A stretch of 45,999 nt of DNA from Nocardia acidivorans NBRC 108247. Lineage in GTDB: Bacteria; Actinomycetota; Actinomycetes; Mycobacteriales; Mycobacteriaceae. The stretch spans positions 1-45,999 of the forward strand of contig NZ_BDAW01000068.1 of the NCBI RefSeq assembly GCF_001625085.1. Reading direction: 5' to 3'. A program made the position numbers and the translations under genes. The notes below the pieces were generated by a model. It was not told the origin of the DNA and searched no databases. It worked only from the letters and a program-made list of their open reading frames with translations. This document shows positions 11,051 to 19,310 of the stretch, piece after piece; the first letter of the stretch is position 1, and each line of letters starts with the position of its first letter.

Positions 11051-11056
11051 TATCGT
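11051..11056 (+). promoter_or_regulatory. TATCGT -10 box, leaderless start of PfkB gene
   Basis: TATCGT lies six bases before the ATG at 11063, and no ribosome binding site is visible between them. Confidence 0.4.
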
Positions 11057-11062
11057 CGGCTG

Positions 11063-11932
11063 ATGGACGACAACGGAGCGGTATTCATCGGACTGTCCAC
11101 ACTTGATCTGGCCTATGCCGTGGACCGTTATCCGGCCGAGGACAGCAAGACCCAGGCGGACGAGCTGTTCCTGGGCGCGGGCGGTCCGGCCGCCAATGCC
11201 GCGGTCACCTTCGCGCACCTGTCCGGCCGGGTGCCGAGGCTGGTCACGGCGCTGGGCAAACATCCACTGGCGGAGCTGATCCGCGCGGATCTGTCCGAGC
11301 ACGGCGTCGGCATCACCGATCTCACGCCCGAGGGCGGACAGCAGCCGCCGGTCTCCTCCATTGTCGTGGCCACCGGTGCGGCCACGCGAACGATCGTGTC
11401 GCTGGACGGTTCTCGCGTGCACGCCCCCTTCGACAGCACCGCCGCCGAACATCTGGAGCGCGTCGCGGTGGTGCTGGTGGACGGGCATTACGCCGAACCC
11501 GCCCTGCGGATCGCGGCGGCGGCGCGGGCGCGGGGGATTCCGGTGGTGCTGGACGCGGGACGCTGGCGTCCCGTGCACGCCGAATTGCTGCCGCTGATCG
11601 ATATCGCCATCTGTTCGGCGGCCTTCACCCCGCCGGGGGCGCCGCCGGGCTCCCCCGCCGCCGTCTTCGACTACCTGCACGCTATCGGTCCCGGTCGGGC
11701 GGCCGTCACCGACGGACCGCATCCCATCGTGTGGTCCATGCCGGGTGAGCGCGGCGAAATCGCAGTCCCCGCAACGCAAGCCGTCGATACGCTGGGTGCG
11801 GGCGATATCCTGCACGGCGCGTTCTGTCATTTCCACACGCGCGGCGAAGCCTTCCCGGCGGCACTGGCGCACGCGGCGGAGGTGGCATCGCGATCCTGTG
11901 TCTCGGTGGGCACCCGCGCCTGGATGCGCTAG
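11063..11932 (+). CDS. PfkB-family sugar/nucleoside kinase
   Basis: A 289-residue kinase of the ribokinase/PfkB superfamily, which phosphorylates a sugar, nucleoside or related small alcohol with ATP. The N-terminal signature is visible as LGAGGPAANAAVTFAHLSG, and the C-terminal ATP and catalytic-base signature as DTLGAGDILHGAFCHF. The protein is complete and of normal length. The substrate cannot be read from sequence; annotation as ribokinase or adenosine kinase would be guesswork. It is divergent from the TerD gene, with only 51 bases between them, and overlaps the convergent P-loop kinase by four bases. Confidence 0.88.
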   Translation: MDDNGAVFIGLSTLDLAYAVDRYPAEDSKTQADELFLGAGGPAANAAVTFAHLSGRVPRLVTALGKHPLAELIRADLSEHGVGITDLTPEGGQQPPVSSIVVATGAATRTIVSLDGSRVHAPFDSTAAEHLERVAVVLVDGHYAEPALRIAAAARARGIPVVLDAGRWRPVHAELLPLIDIAICSAAFTPPGAPPGSPAAVFDYLHAIGPGRAAVTDGPHPIVWSMPGERGEIAVPATQAVDTLGAGDILHGAFCHFHTRGEAFPAALAHAAEVASRSCVSVGTRAWMR

Positions 11933-12606
11933 ACGATCCGGTAGGCGCGGCCGAATTTGCGCAGCACCAGATCGGCGCGCGGGCGGGTGCCCTCGACCAG
12001 CCGGGCATTGAGCAGATCACTCTGCGCCACTTTGGTTTTGGCGGCCTCGGGGGTGCGGCCGCCGCGAATGTGGCGGCGCACCAGCCGCTGTTCGATGACC
12101 GGGCGGGGCACGTCGAGATACCAGGTCTCATCGAGCAGCGGCCGTACCTCGGACCAGGCCCCGAAATCCTCGAGCAGCAGGTAGTTGCCCTCGGTGACGA
12201 CGATGCGCTGGTCACCGAAGACGACTCCGCCGGGTACGGGGTCGTGGATCTCCCGGTCGTAGGTCGGCCAGGAGATCGACTGTCCGAGTGGGGCTTCGCG
12301 CAGACGGCGGAGCAGGTCCACGTACGCGCCGGCGTCGAAGGTATCGGGTGCGCCCTTGCGCCCCACCTCGCCCATGGCGAGCAGTTGCGCGGTGGTGAGG
12401 TGGAAGCCGTCCATGGGCGCGACCTCGGCGATCGGCCCGCCGGCGGCGAGATTGAGTTCATCGCGCACCCCGCGCGCGAGCGTGGATTTGCCCGCCCCGG
12501 GCGGTCCGGCGATACCCAGTACGAACCGACCGGCCTGCCCGTCCGCACTCCGCCGAATCCGCGCCGCCAACTCCGCCAGGGAGATCTCGACACTGCCGCG
12601 GTTCAC
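11929..12606 (-). CDS. P-loop nucleoside/pantothenate kinase-like protein
   Basis: A 225-residue cytoplasmic P-loop kinase in the uridine kinase/pantothenate kinase-like group. Walker A is GPPGAGKST near residue 33, followed by APMDGFHL, which is typical for substrate binding in these enzymes, then IVVTEGNYLLL (Walker B region) and a basic lid RRHIRGGRTPE. In other genomes such proteins are labelled nucleoside/nucleotide kinase family; the substrate is unknown. The GTG start (12606) lies seven bases after TAGGGT on the same strand, fitting a leaderless message. It overlaps the convergent PfkB kinase gene. Confidence 0.85.
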   Translation of the reverse strand: MNRGSVEISLAELAARIRRSADGQAGRFVLGIAGPPGAGKSTLARGVRDELNLAAGGPIAEVAPMDGFHLTTAQLLAMGEVGRKGAPDTFDAGAYVDLLRRLREAPLGQSISWPTYDREIHDPVPGGVVFGDQRIVVTEGNYLLLEDFGAWSEVRPLLDETWYLDVPRPVIEQRLVRRHIRGGRTPEAAKTKVAQSDLLNARLVEGTRPRADLVLRKFGRAYRIV

Positions 12607-12613
12607 GCGGCCA

Positions 12614-12619
12614 ACCCTA
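12614..12619 (-). promoter_or_regulatory. TAGGGT -10 box, leaderless start
   Basis: Read on the minus strand, TAGGGT is followed by seven bases and then the GTG start of the P-loop kinase. Confidence 0.4.
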
Positions 12620-12672
12620 CGGAATCGACCCGAAAATCGTTGCCGCCTCGCCCGATGAAGTTCGCCCGCCGG

Positions 12673-14898
12673 CTACCTGCCCGACGGAATCGCCCGCACC
12701 AGCGCCCGCAGATCAGCCTCGAGCAGCCGGAAGAGCCAATAGCTGAGCACGAACGCCAGCACCCCGCCCACGCTCAGCCAGCGCACCGGCACGATCACCA
12801 ACTCCAGATCCTCGCGCGAGACGAAGGTGGCCGTCGCGGCCCCCAGCAGCGGTACCGACGCCGCCGCCGCGAGATACACATTGCTGCGCCGGGCCAGCGC
12901 CTGTAACCCGCGCCGATCGGCCGGACCCACCGCACCGCGCACCAGCAGTTGCGGATACAGCACCCGCACCGAGAACACCGTGACCAGGAAGAACGGATAC
13001 GCGAGAGCGATTGCGGCACAGACGATCTGGGCCGCGAAGAAATGCGCGAACACCTGCGGTGGCAGCCGGGCACCGGACCCGGCCAGCGCCAAGGGCCAGG
13101 CCACCCCCGCGATCATCCACATCAGGAAGGGGATCCACACCGCCCGCTCCCCCACCAGCAGGGTGTCCGCGCGGGCGCGGGCCAATTCGGCGGGCGTGTA
13201 GCGATGCCCGCGCGCGAGCCGGTACGACACGGTCAGCGGCCGCCGCGCCAGCCACAGCAGCAGCAGTGCCGCCAGCGGGAAGGCGATGGCATTGTTCACC
13301 AGCGCCACCGTGCCGAACCGCTGCTGATCGGCGGCGGTGAGCCGATCCACGATGAGACTCTGATTGAGCCGGATGTTGTAGACGCTCGCCAGGGCGTTCG
13401 GCACGCCCACGCACAGCGCCGCGATCGGCACCGGCCAGCCGCGCGCCCGGGCGCGCCGGCTCCGCGGCGGCGGATCGACCAGATCGCGGGCGCGCGCGTT
13501 GAGGCAGAGATCGAGTTGGCCCGCCAGTTCGGTGCCGTTCTGCCAGCGCCGCTCCGGATCGGGGTGCAGGCATTCGAGCAGGACCCGGCGCAGCGTGGCG
13601 GGTGTATCGGCGGGCAGTGCATGCAGCGCCGCGGTCGGCACACCCCGGCGACGCCGGGCCAGCATGGCGGTCACCACCTCGTGCCCCGGCGCCGCCGAGG
13701 CCTCGGGATCGTCGAATGGCGCCGCGCCGGTGAGCATCTCCCACAGCAGTACCCCGAGCGAGAAGATGTCGCTGCGGCTGTCGGGCATGGGCGCGGTCGG
13801 GTCCAGCCGGGCCGCAAGGGCTTCCGGCGAGCGCCAGCGCAGCTCCCCGGGCGCGTCGGACGCGGCCCCGTCCGCGCCCGGAATCCCGGCGTTCCAGTAC
13901 AGCGCGCCCAGGGCGAAATCCGCCAGCTTGGGCACGCCCTCGGCGGTGAACAGCACATTCGCGGGCCGAATATCGTGGTGCAGCACCCCGTGCCGCTCCG
14001 CGTAGTCCAGCGCCACCGCCAGTCGGCGGCCCACCCAGGCCACCGTCTCCGGCCAGCTCAGCGCGGAGATCTCCTGTCGCACACTGGAATCCGCGGGGCG
14101 GATCTCCCCGCGCGCCTCCATGGCGGCATCGACCGCCCGCAGCAGCAGGGCACCGCCCGGCCTCGCCCCATTGCCGGAATCAACTGCGGCGCTTCGCGTT
14201 TCACGCAGCAGCCGCAGCACTCCGTCGGCATTGCCGCCGGGCAGGTACTGCATGTACAGCAGGCGCAGGGATGTGCCGTCGGAGCCGGCCTCGATGAGCC
14301 GCTGATCGAAGACCCGCACGATGTAGTGGTGGTCGAGCTGAGCGACGGTGGGGCTGTCGCTGTCCACGCCCGCCTCGACCCGCACCGCGACCAGGCGCTG
14401 CATGGAACGCTGGCGGGCCAGGAACATCCGGCTGTGGTTCGCCCCGCCCAGATCGGTGAGCAGATCGAAATCGTCCAGGCGGCGGCCGGTTTCGATCTCG
14501 GCGGGCAGGGTGGGCGGTGCGGTGGGCGCGGGGCCGTCGGCGAAGCGCTCGCGGATCTCGCCCGCCACCTCCGGATACTCGGCGCTGAAGGTGTCCACGT
14601 CCAGGGCGTGGTAGCGGCTGCGGACCAGGTACTCCTCGCAGACCAGATCGACGAACTCCGGACTGTGGACCACGGCCGGAAATTCGCTGCGGTACTCCGC
14701 GATTCGCTTCTCCATCCCCGCGCGCCGCCGGCGCTGCCGGGTGTCCACGCGCACCAGTGCGGTGAGCACGTCCAGGCGCAGATCTTCCCCGTCTGGGACG
14801 TAGTGATCGAGGTGCGGCGGTTCCCCGCGGTCGCCGCGCAGTGTGGCTTCCCAGTCGGCGGCGAAGCGCGAAACCCCCGGGACCGGATGCTCGCTCAC
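12673..14898 (-). CDS. Membrane Ser/Thr pseudokinase, paralogue of the upstream kinase
   Basis: A 741-residue protein with the same layout as its upstream neighbour. It has an N-terminal helical module (about 1-120, with VLTALVRVDTRQRRRR and EYRSEFPAV), a protein kinase-like domain (about 138-430) and six C-terminal membrane segments. The kinase fold is retained (SPEALAARLD and SDIFSLGVLLWEMLTG are normal). However, the Gly loop reads DLGGANHSRM, the ATP-binding Lys is Arg173 (VAVRVE), HRD is His307-His308-Asp309, the following Lys is Arg311 (HHDIRPANV) and DFG is Asp327-Phe328-Ala329. Loss of both lysines argues for a pseudokinase or a very weak enzyme. Its GTG overlaps the stop of the upstream kinase (GTGA), indicating coupled translation and a joint function. 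Confidence 0.88.
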   Translation of the reverse strand: MSEHPVPGVSRFAADWEATLRGDRGEPPHLDHYVPDGEDLRLDVLTALVRVDTRQRRRRAGMEKRIAEYRSEFPAVVHSPEFVDLVCEEYLVRSRYHALDVDTFSAEYPEVAGEIRERFADGPAPTAPPTLPAEIETGRRLDDFDLLTDLGGANHSRMFLARQRSMQRLVAVRVEAGVDSDSPTVAQLDHHYIVRVFDQRLIEAGSDGTSLRLLYMQYLPGGNADGVLRLLRETRSAAVDSGNGARPGGALLLRAVDAAMEARGEIRPADSSVRQEISALSWPETVAWVGRRLAVALDYAERHGVLHHDIRPANVLFTAEGVPKLADFALGALYWNAGIPGADGAASDAPGELRWRSPEALAARLDPTAPMPDSRSDIFSLGVLLWEMLTGAAPFDDPEASAAPGHEVVTAMLARRRRGVPTAALHALPADTPATLRRVLLECLHPDPERRWQNGTELAGQLDLCLNARARDLVDPPPRSRRARARGWPVPIAALCVGVPNALASVYNIRLNQSLIVDRLTAADQQRFGTVALVNNAIAFPLAALLLLWLARRPLTVSYRLARGHRYTPAELARARADTLLVGERAVWIPFLMWMIAGVAWPLALAGSGARLPPQVFAHFFAAQIVCAAIALAYPFFLVTVFSVRVLYPQLLVRGAVGPADRRGLQALARRSNVYLAAAASVPLLGAATATFVSREDLELVIVPVRWLSVGGVLAFVLSYWLFRLLEADLRALVRAIPSGR

Positions 14899-17582
14899 GT
14901 TCCGGTACCCACCGGCTCCCCGGTGTCGCGCGCGGGCCTGCCGGGCGCGACCACCCGCTCCAGCGCGGACAGATCCGCTTCCAGCGCCCGGAACATGATG
15001 TACACGGCCACGAAGGCCACGATGCCGCCGACACTGAGCACCCGCACCGCGACGATGACGCGCGGAATGTCCTCGGGCGGCAGGAAGGTCACGCCCGCCA
15101 CGGCCAGCAGCGGGATCGAGGCCGCCACCGCCAGATAGGTGGTGCAGCGATGCCCGAGCCGGTGCAGCCAGACCGCGTCCTCGGCGCTGATATCCCCGTG
15201 CCGCAGGAAGATCGGATAGATGCAGCGCACCAGATAGAACGTGACCAGAAAGAACGGGTACGCGACCGCGATGGCCCCGCAGACCACCAGGGACACCACG
15301 AAATGCACCATGCCGCGGGTGGGTATCTCGCCGGTGGCCAGTCGCAGCGCGATGGGGAAGGTGACGGCCGAGACCAGCCACAGCGTGAAGACGATCAGCG
15401 AAATGCGCTCCCCCGCGAGCAACACGTCCGCGCGCGCCTGTCTCAGGGTGTCCGCGTCGTAGTCCTTCCCCTTGCGCAGTCCGCGCGGCACCACGATCAC
15501 CCGACGGCACCGGTAGGTGATGAGCGCCGCCCCGAGCGGGAAGAACAGCACGTTCACCGCCGCGGTGGTGAGGGTGAAACTGTGCATGGAGGCTTCGGAC
15601 ATGCGGCTGATGATCAGCGTGTCGTTGTGGATGATGTTGTACACCGAGGCCAGCACATTCGGTATGGCAATGGCCAGCACCACGATCGGTATCAGCCACG
15701 GCCGCAACCGCATTCGCCAACTGTGCGGCGGCGGATCGACCAGATCGCGGGCGCGGTGGTCCAGGCACATCTCCAGCTGCGCGGCGAGTTCGTTCCCGGT
15801 GCGCCAGCGATTGTCGCGATCGGGGGCCAGGCAGGTGAGCAGGACCCGGCGCAGTGCGGCCGGGCAGTCGTCGGGCACCCGGTCCAGGGCCACCCCTTCC
15901 ACCCCGTCGCGCCGCCGGTCCAGCATGGCCTCCAGGGTGGTGCGATCCCCGTGGCCGCCGGGCCCGGCGGTGGAATCGTCGAATGGTTTTGCGCCGGTGA
16001 GCAATTCCCACAGCACCACACCGAGGGAGAAGATATCGGCGCGGGTGTCGAGTTCGGCGGCCGACCGCGCGCGGCCCGGATGGCACGCCTCGAGCTGTTC
16101 GGGCGACATATACGACAGGGAGCCGCCGAAGTAGGCGACCGGACTGGCATCGTCCAGATTGCGGCTGAAGCTGATATTGAAGTCGGCCAGTTTCGGCACG
16201 GCCTCGGCGGTGAGCAGGACATTGGCGGGCTTCACATCGCGGTGCAGCACTCCGTGCCCGTCCGCGTAGTCCAGCGCCTCGGCGAGTCGACGGCCAAGCC
16301 AGGCAACGGTTTCCGGCCAGCTGAGTCCGGCGAGCTCGGCACGCACACTGGAGTCGGTGGGCCGGATCTCACCCTTCTCCTCCATGGCGGCGTCCACCGC
16401 GTCGAGCAGCAGTTGCCCGCTGCGTTCGGCGGCCGGGGTGGCGCGCACCCAGCGCAGGACGCCGAGCAGCGTGCCGCCGGGCAGGAACTGCATGTAGAGC
16501 AGGCGCAGCCGCCGCCCGGTCTCGGTGCGGATACCGGAGATCAATCGCTGGTCGAATACGCGCACGATGTAGTCGTGGTCCAGCTGCGCCAGCGTCTGCG
16601 GTTCGGTGCCGTGATCGGCGGAGACCTTCACCGCGACCAGGCGTTGCAGGGACCGCTGCCGGGCCAGGAACACCCGCGCGAAGGCGCCGCTGCCGAGGCT
16701 GGTGAGCAGATCGAAATCGTCTATGCGCTGGCCGATTTCGAGCCGGTCGAGCAGTTCGCCGGTCTCGGGCGCGCTGAGCCCGCCGCCGGTGGCACGGGTG
16801 CCGTCGACCGCGAGCGCCGGGGGATCCTGCCGGGTGAGCTCCCCCGGATCGGGAATGCGGGTGGAGTCGCCGTCCACGAGAGCACCGGCCCGGGTGGAGT
16901 CGAGGCCGGGGGGACCGCCGGGATTCGTATCCTCGCCGAGATCGACTGCGGCATAGGTGGGTTGGTCCTGCGCGCGCACGTATGTGGAATCACCGGACGG
17001 ACCGGCGGCCCGGGTGAATTCGACCAGGATGTCCGCCGCCCGGGTGAACTCCTGCGACGGCACCCGGGTCGAGTCCGGATCGGTCGCGGCCTCCGTCCAG
17101 GTGGCCTCCTCGAGCCCGGTCCGGGTGGAGTCGCCCAGCCCCGCGCGGCGGGTGCTCTGATCCTCGTCATCGGCATTGAGCAGCTCCCGCAGTTCGGCGG
17201 CCTGCTCGGGATATTCGCGCAGGCAATCGCGCGGATCCACCCGCTCACCGCTGTGCCGCCGAATCACGAATTCCTCGTACACCAGCCCGGCGGGCAGATC
17301 ACCCGGGGAGAGTTCGGCGAATTCGGCGCAGTATTCGGCAAGCCGCTTACGCCGATGCGCCGACGGCGCGGTGACACCCGGTCGGCGCAGCCAGCGATGG
17401 CGCATATCGACCCGAATCAGCTCCAGCAGCGCGTCCCGCCGCAGCGTACTGGCGTCGGGCAGGAAATCCGCGATCAGCGGCGGGACGGAACCGCTGGTCC
17501 AGGCGGCGGTGAAGGCCGCGACCACGCTGAATTCCGTTCCGGCCGAGTGACGGCCGGAGCGATGCTCGGAGCTTGAAGCCAT
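14895..17582 (-). CDS. Membrane Ser/Thr protein kinase with DSTR-repeat linker
   Basis: An 895-residue Hanks-type kinase. Residues 1-140 form a helical module (ALLELIRVDMRHRWLRR, EYCAEFAEL, LVYEEFVIRR, LREYPEQAAELRELL) like that found before kinases in planctomycetes. Residues about 140-262 are a linker with about ten repeats of D/E-S/F-T-R. The kinase domain (about 289-590) has LGSGAFARV, Lys319 in VAVKV, HRDVKPAN (Asp449, Lys451), DFN in place of DFG (Asp467), MSPEQLEA and DIFSLGVVLWELLTG. A Pro-rich joint leads to six hydrophobic segments (about 627-880). It should be catalytically active, with the kinase domain cytoplasmic. The start is the ATG at 17582, with only a weak AAAG upstream. 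It is the first gene of a two-gene operon and is divergent from an amidase. Confidence 0.9.
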   Translation of the reverse strand: MASSSEHRSGRHSAGTEFSVVAAFTAAWTSGSVPPLIADFLPDASTLRRDALLELIRVDMRHRWLRRPGVTAPSAHRRKRLAEYCAEFAELSPGDLPAGLVYEEFVIRRHSGERVDPRDCLREYPEQAAELRELLNADDEDQSTRRAGLGDSTRTGLEEATWTEAATDPDSTRVPSQEFTRAADILVEFTRAAGPSGDSTYVRAQDQPTYAAVDLGEDTNPGGPPGLDSTRAGALVDGDSTRIPDPGELTRQDPPALAVDGTRATGGGLSAPETGELLDRLEIGQRIDDFDLLTSLGSGAFARVFLARQRSLQRLVAVKVSADHGTEPQTLAQLDHDYIVRVFDQRLISGIRTETGRRLRLLYMQFLPGGTLLGVLRWVRATPAAERSGQLLLDAVDAAMEEKGEIRPTDSSVRAELAGLSWPETVAWLGRRLAEALDYADGHGVLHRDVKPANVLLTAEAVPKLADFNISFSRNLDDASPVAYFGGSLSYMSPEQLEACHPGRARSAAELDTRADIFSLGVVLWELLTGAKPFDDSTAGPGGHGDRTTLEAMLDRRRDGVEGVALDRVPDDCPAALRRVLLTCLAPDRDNRWRTGNELAAQLEMCLDHRARDLVDPPPHSWRMRLRPWLIPIVVLAIAIPNVLASVYNIIHNDTLIISRMSEASMHSFTLTTAAVNVLFFPLGAALITYRCRRVIVVPRGLRKGKDYDADTLRQARADVLLAGERISLIVFTLWLVSAVTFPIALRLATGEIPTRGMVHFVVSLVVCGAIAVAYPFFLVTFYLVRCIYPIFLRHGDISAEDAVWLHRLGHRCTTYLAVAASIPLLAVAGVTFLPPEDIPRVIVAVRVLSVGGIVAFVAVYIMFRALEADLSALERVVAPGRPARDTGEPVGTGT

Positions 17583-17710
17583 GTCCGCACGCTTTCGAAA
17601 AAATCCGCCACCCCGACCACCATCATCCCTGAGCAATAGCCGGAATGATAACTTGCGGCACAGGACCGGATCACCCGATTTCGAACTCGAGGCGACGGGG
17701 GAACACCAGT
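17583..17710. other. Divergent promoter region, kinase operon and amidase
   Basis: 128 bases, locally A-rich near 17596-17650, between the kinase operon and the amidase. It must hold promoters in both directions. I see no clear palindrome. Confidence 0.4.
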
Positions 17711-19210
17711 ATGTACGAAGAGGGCGCCGCGCCAGCGGTCGAGACCGCGGCGAACGAGGTAGTGGTGAACACTGACGAATCAGCCGAAGCAGCCGACGAG
17801 AATCCGACTCCCGAACCGCACACCGACGATATCGATGCCGATAATCCCGAAATCCTCCCGCCACTGGATCTGACCACGGCCACCGGAATCGCCTCCGCCG
17901 TCCAGAACGGGTCCGTGACGGCCGAGCAGATGGTGGACGAAGCCCTCGCCCGCATTCGTGCCCAGGACCGAAAAGTCAACGCGTTCAGCGAGGTTCGCGT
18001 GGACGCCGCCCGCGCCGAGGCTCGCGCGCTGGCCGAGCGCCCGAACCTGGATGTGCTGCCGCTGGCCGGGGTGCCGGTCGCGGTGAAGAACAATATCGAC
18101 GTCGCCGGCGAGGTCACCCGCGCCGGGTCGCTGGCCGGGCAGCAGCGGCCCGCGACCGCGGATCACCCGGTCGTGCGGCGACTACGCTCGGCCGGCGCGG
18201 TTGTCGTCGGCCTGACCACGGTTCCGGAGTTCGGACTCTGGGGCGTCACCGACACCCCCGACCGCATTACCCGCAGTCCCTGGAATTCCCGCTACAGCGC
18301 CGGTGGTTCGTCCGGCGGTTCGGGCGCGGCGGTGGGCTCGGGCATGGTGACCATCGCGCACGGCAATGACGGACTCGGCTCGGTGCGCATTCCCGCCGCC
18401 TGCTCGGGTGTGGTCGGCATGAAGCCCGGGCGTGGGCTGGTGCCCGCCGAGGTGGGGGTGGATTCCTGGGGCGGCATGACCGAAAACGGTGTGCTCGCAA
18501 CAACTGTCGCCGATGCCGCACTGATGCTGTCGGTGCTCGCCGACCGGCCCGCGCTCGCCGACCTGGAATCGCCCAAGGCGCTGCGCATCGGCCTGGCCAC
18601 CGCCGCGCCGAACCCGCTGACCCGGGTGGACAAGGCCTGGATCGCCGCCGCCGACAAGGCCGCGGCCGCCGCCTCGGCCGCCGGGCACACCCTCGGTGTC
18701 GCCGAATTGCCTTATCAGGGAGCGGCTTTCGCGCTCGGGCTGCGCTGGATGGCCAATGCCGCCCGCGAGGGGGCCGTGGTTCCGCATCCCGAACTGCTGC
18801 AACGCCGCACCCGCACCCATATCGCGCTCGGCCGGGCCGTTTTGAAGTCGGGTCTGCTGCGCGCCGCGCAGGTGGACCGCATCGAGGCACGGCTGCTGGA
18901 CTACTTCGAGCGCTACGACGTGGCCATCACCCCGACGCTGGCCACTCCGCCGCCGCGCGCCCGGCGCTGGCATTCACGGCCGTGGCTGGCGAATGTGGTT
19001 GCGAGCGCGCGCTTCTCACCGTTCACGCCGCTGTGGAATCTGGTCGGCTGGCCCGCCATCTCGGTGCCGATGGGCATGCACCCCAAGACCGGCACCCCGG
19101 TCGCCGCACAACTGATCGGCCCGCCCGGCAGTGAAGCCACCCTGCTGAAGCTGGCCGCCCAACTCGAGACCGCCTGCCCGTGGGAGCGCACCGCACCCGG
19201 TAGGGACTGA
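17711..19210 (+). CDS. Amidase signature family enzyme
   Basis: A 499-residue hydrolase of the amidase signature family, which cleaves an amide bond through a Ser-cisSer-Lys triad. The Lys is in VPVAVKNNIDVAG, the cis-Ser in GGSSGGSGAAV and the nucleophilic Ser in GLGSVRIPAACSG; all three are present. Family members here are often annotated as amidase or 6-aminohexanoate-cyclic-dimer hydrolase, but the substrate is not readable. The first 50 residues are an acidic Glu/Asp/Ala/Pro-rich extension not needed by the family fold. The ATG at 17711 has GGGGGAA eight bases upstream; an upstream in-frame ATG at 17645 lacks one. It is divergent from the kinase pair and followed by two hairpins. Confidence 0.9.
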   Translation: MYEEGAAPAVETAANEVVVNTDESAEAADENPTPEPHTDDIDADNPEILPPLDLTTATGIASAVQNGSVTAEQMVDEALARIRAQDRKVNAFSEVRVDAARAEARALAERPNLDVLPLAGVPVAVKNNIDVAGEVTRAGSLAGQQRPATADHPVVRRLRSAGAVVVGLTTVPEFGLWGVTDTPDRITRSPWNSRYSAGGSSGGSGAAVGSGMVTIAHGNDGLGSVRIPAACSGVVGMKPGRGLVPAEVGVDSWGGMTENGVLATTVADAALMLSVLADRPALADLESPKALRIGLATAAPNPLTRVDKAWIAAADKAAAAASAAGHTLGVAELPYQGAAFALGLRWMANAAREGAVVPHPELLQRRTRTHIALGRAVLKSGLLRAAQVDRIEARLLDYFERYDVAITPTLATPPPRARRWHSRPWLANVVASARFSPFTPLWNLVGWPAISVPMGMHPKTGTPVAAQLIGPPGSEATLLKLAAQLETACPWERTAPGRD

Positions 19211-19213
19211 ACG

Positions 19214-19253
19214 CGAAGAAGGCAGTCCGGGATCAGCGGGACCACCTTCTTCG
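19214..19253 (+). terminator. Hairpin terminator of the amidase gene
   Basis: A 9-base stem CGAAGAAGG/CCTTCTTCG encloses 22 bases that can themselves pair through GTCC/GGAC. It starts four bases after the amidase stop. Confidence 0.6.
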
Positions 19254-19270
19254 TCGGTTCACGCTCGACC

Positions 19271-19299
19271 GGCGGTAGTGCCTCCGACCCACTACCGCC
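19271..19299 (-). terminator. Hairpin terminator of the LysR gene
   Basis: A perfect 10-base stem GGCGGTAGTG/CACTACCGCC with a 9-base loop lies just past the stop of the convergent LysR gene. Confidence 0.65.
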
Positions 19300-19310
19300 G
19301 TGACTCCGAG

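Noticed and set aside
9755..11872. Extension of the TerD gene upstream to 11872 giving 705 residues
   Set aside because: The extra part lies opposite the PfkB kinase gene and has shadow composition; the TerD start MELVKGAN with a ribosome binding site at 11011 is clear.
14841..17576. 911-residue open frame opposite the kinase gene
   Set aside because: Antisense of a well-supported kinase; low-complexity His/Gln/Arg composition and no start signals.
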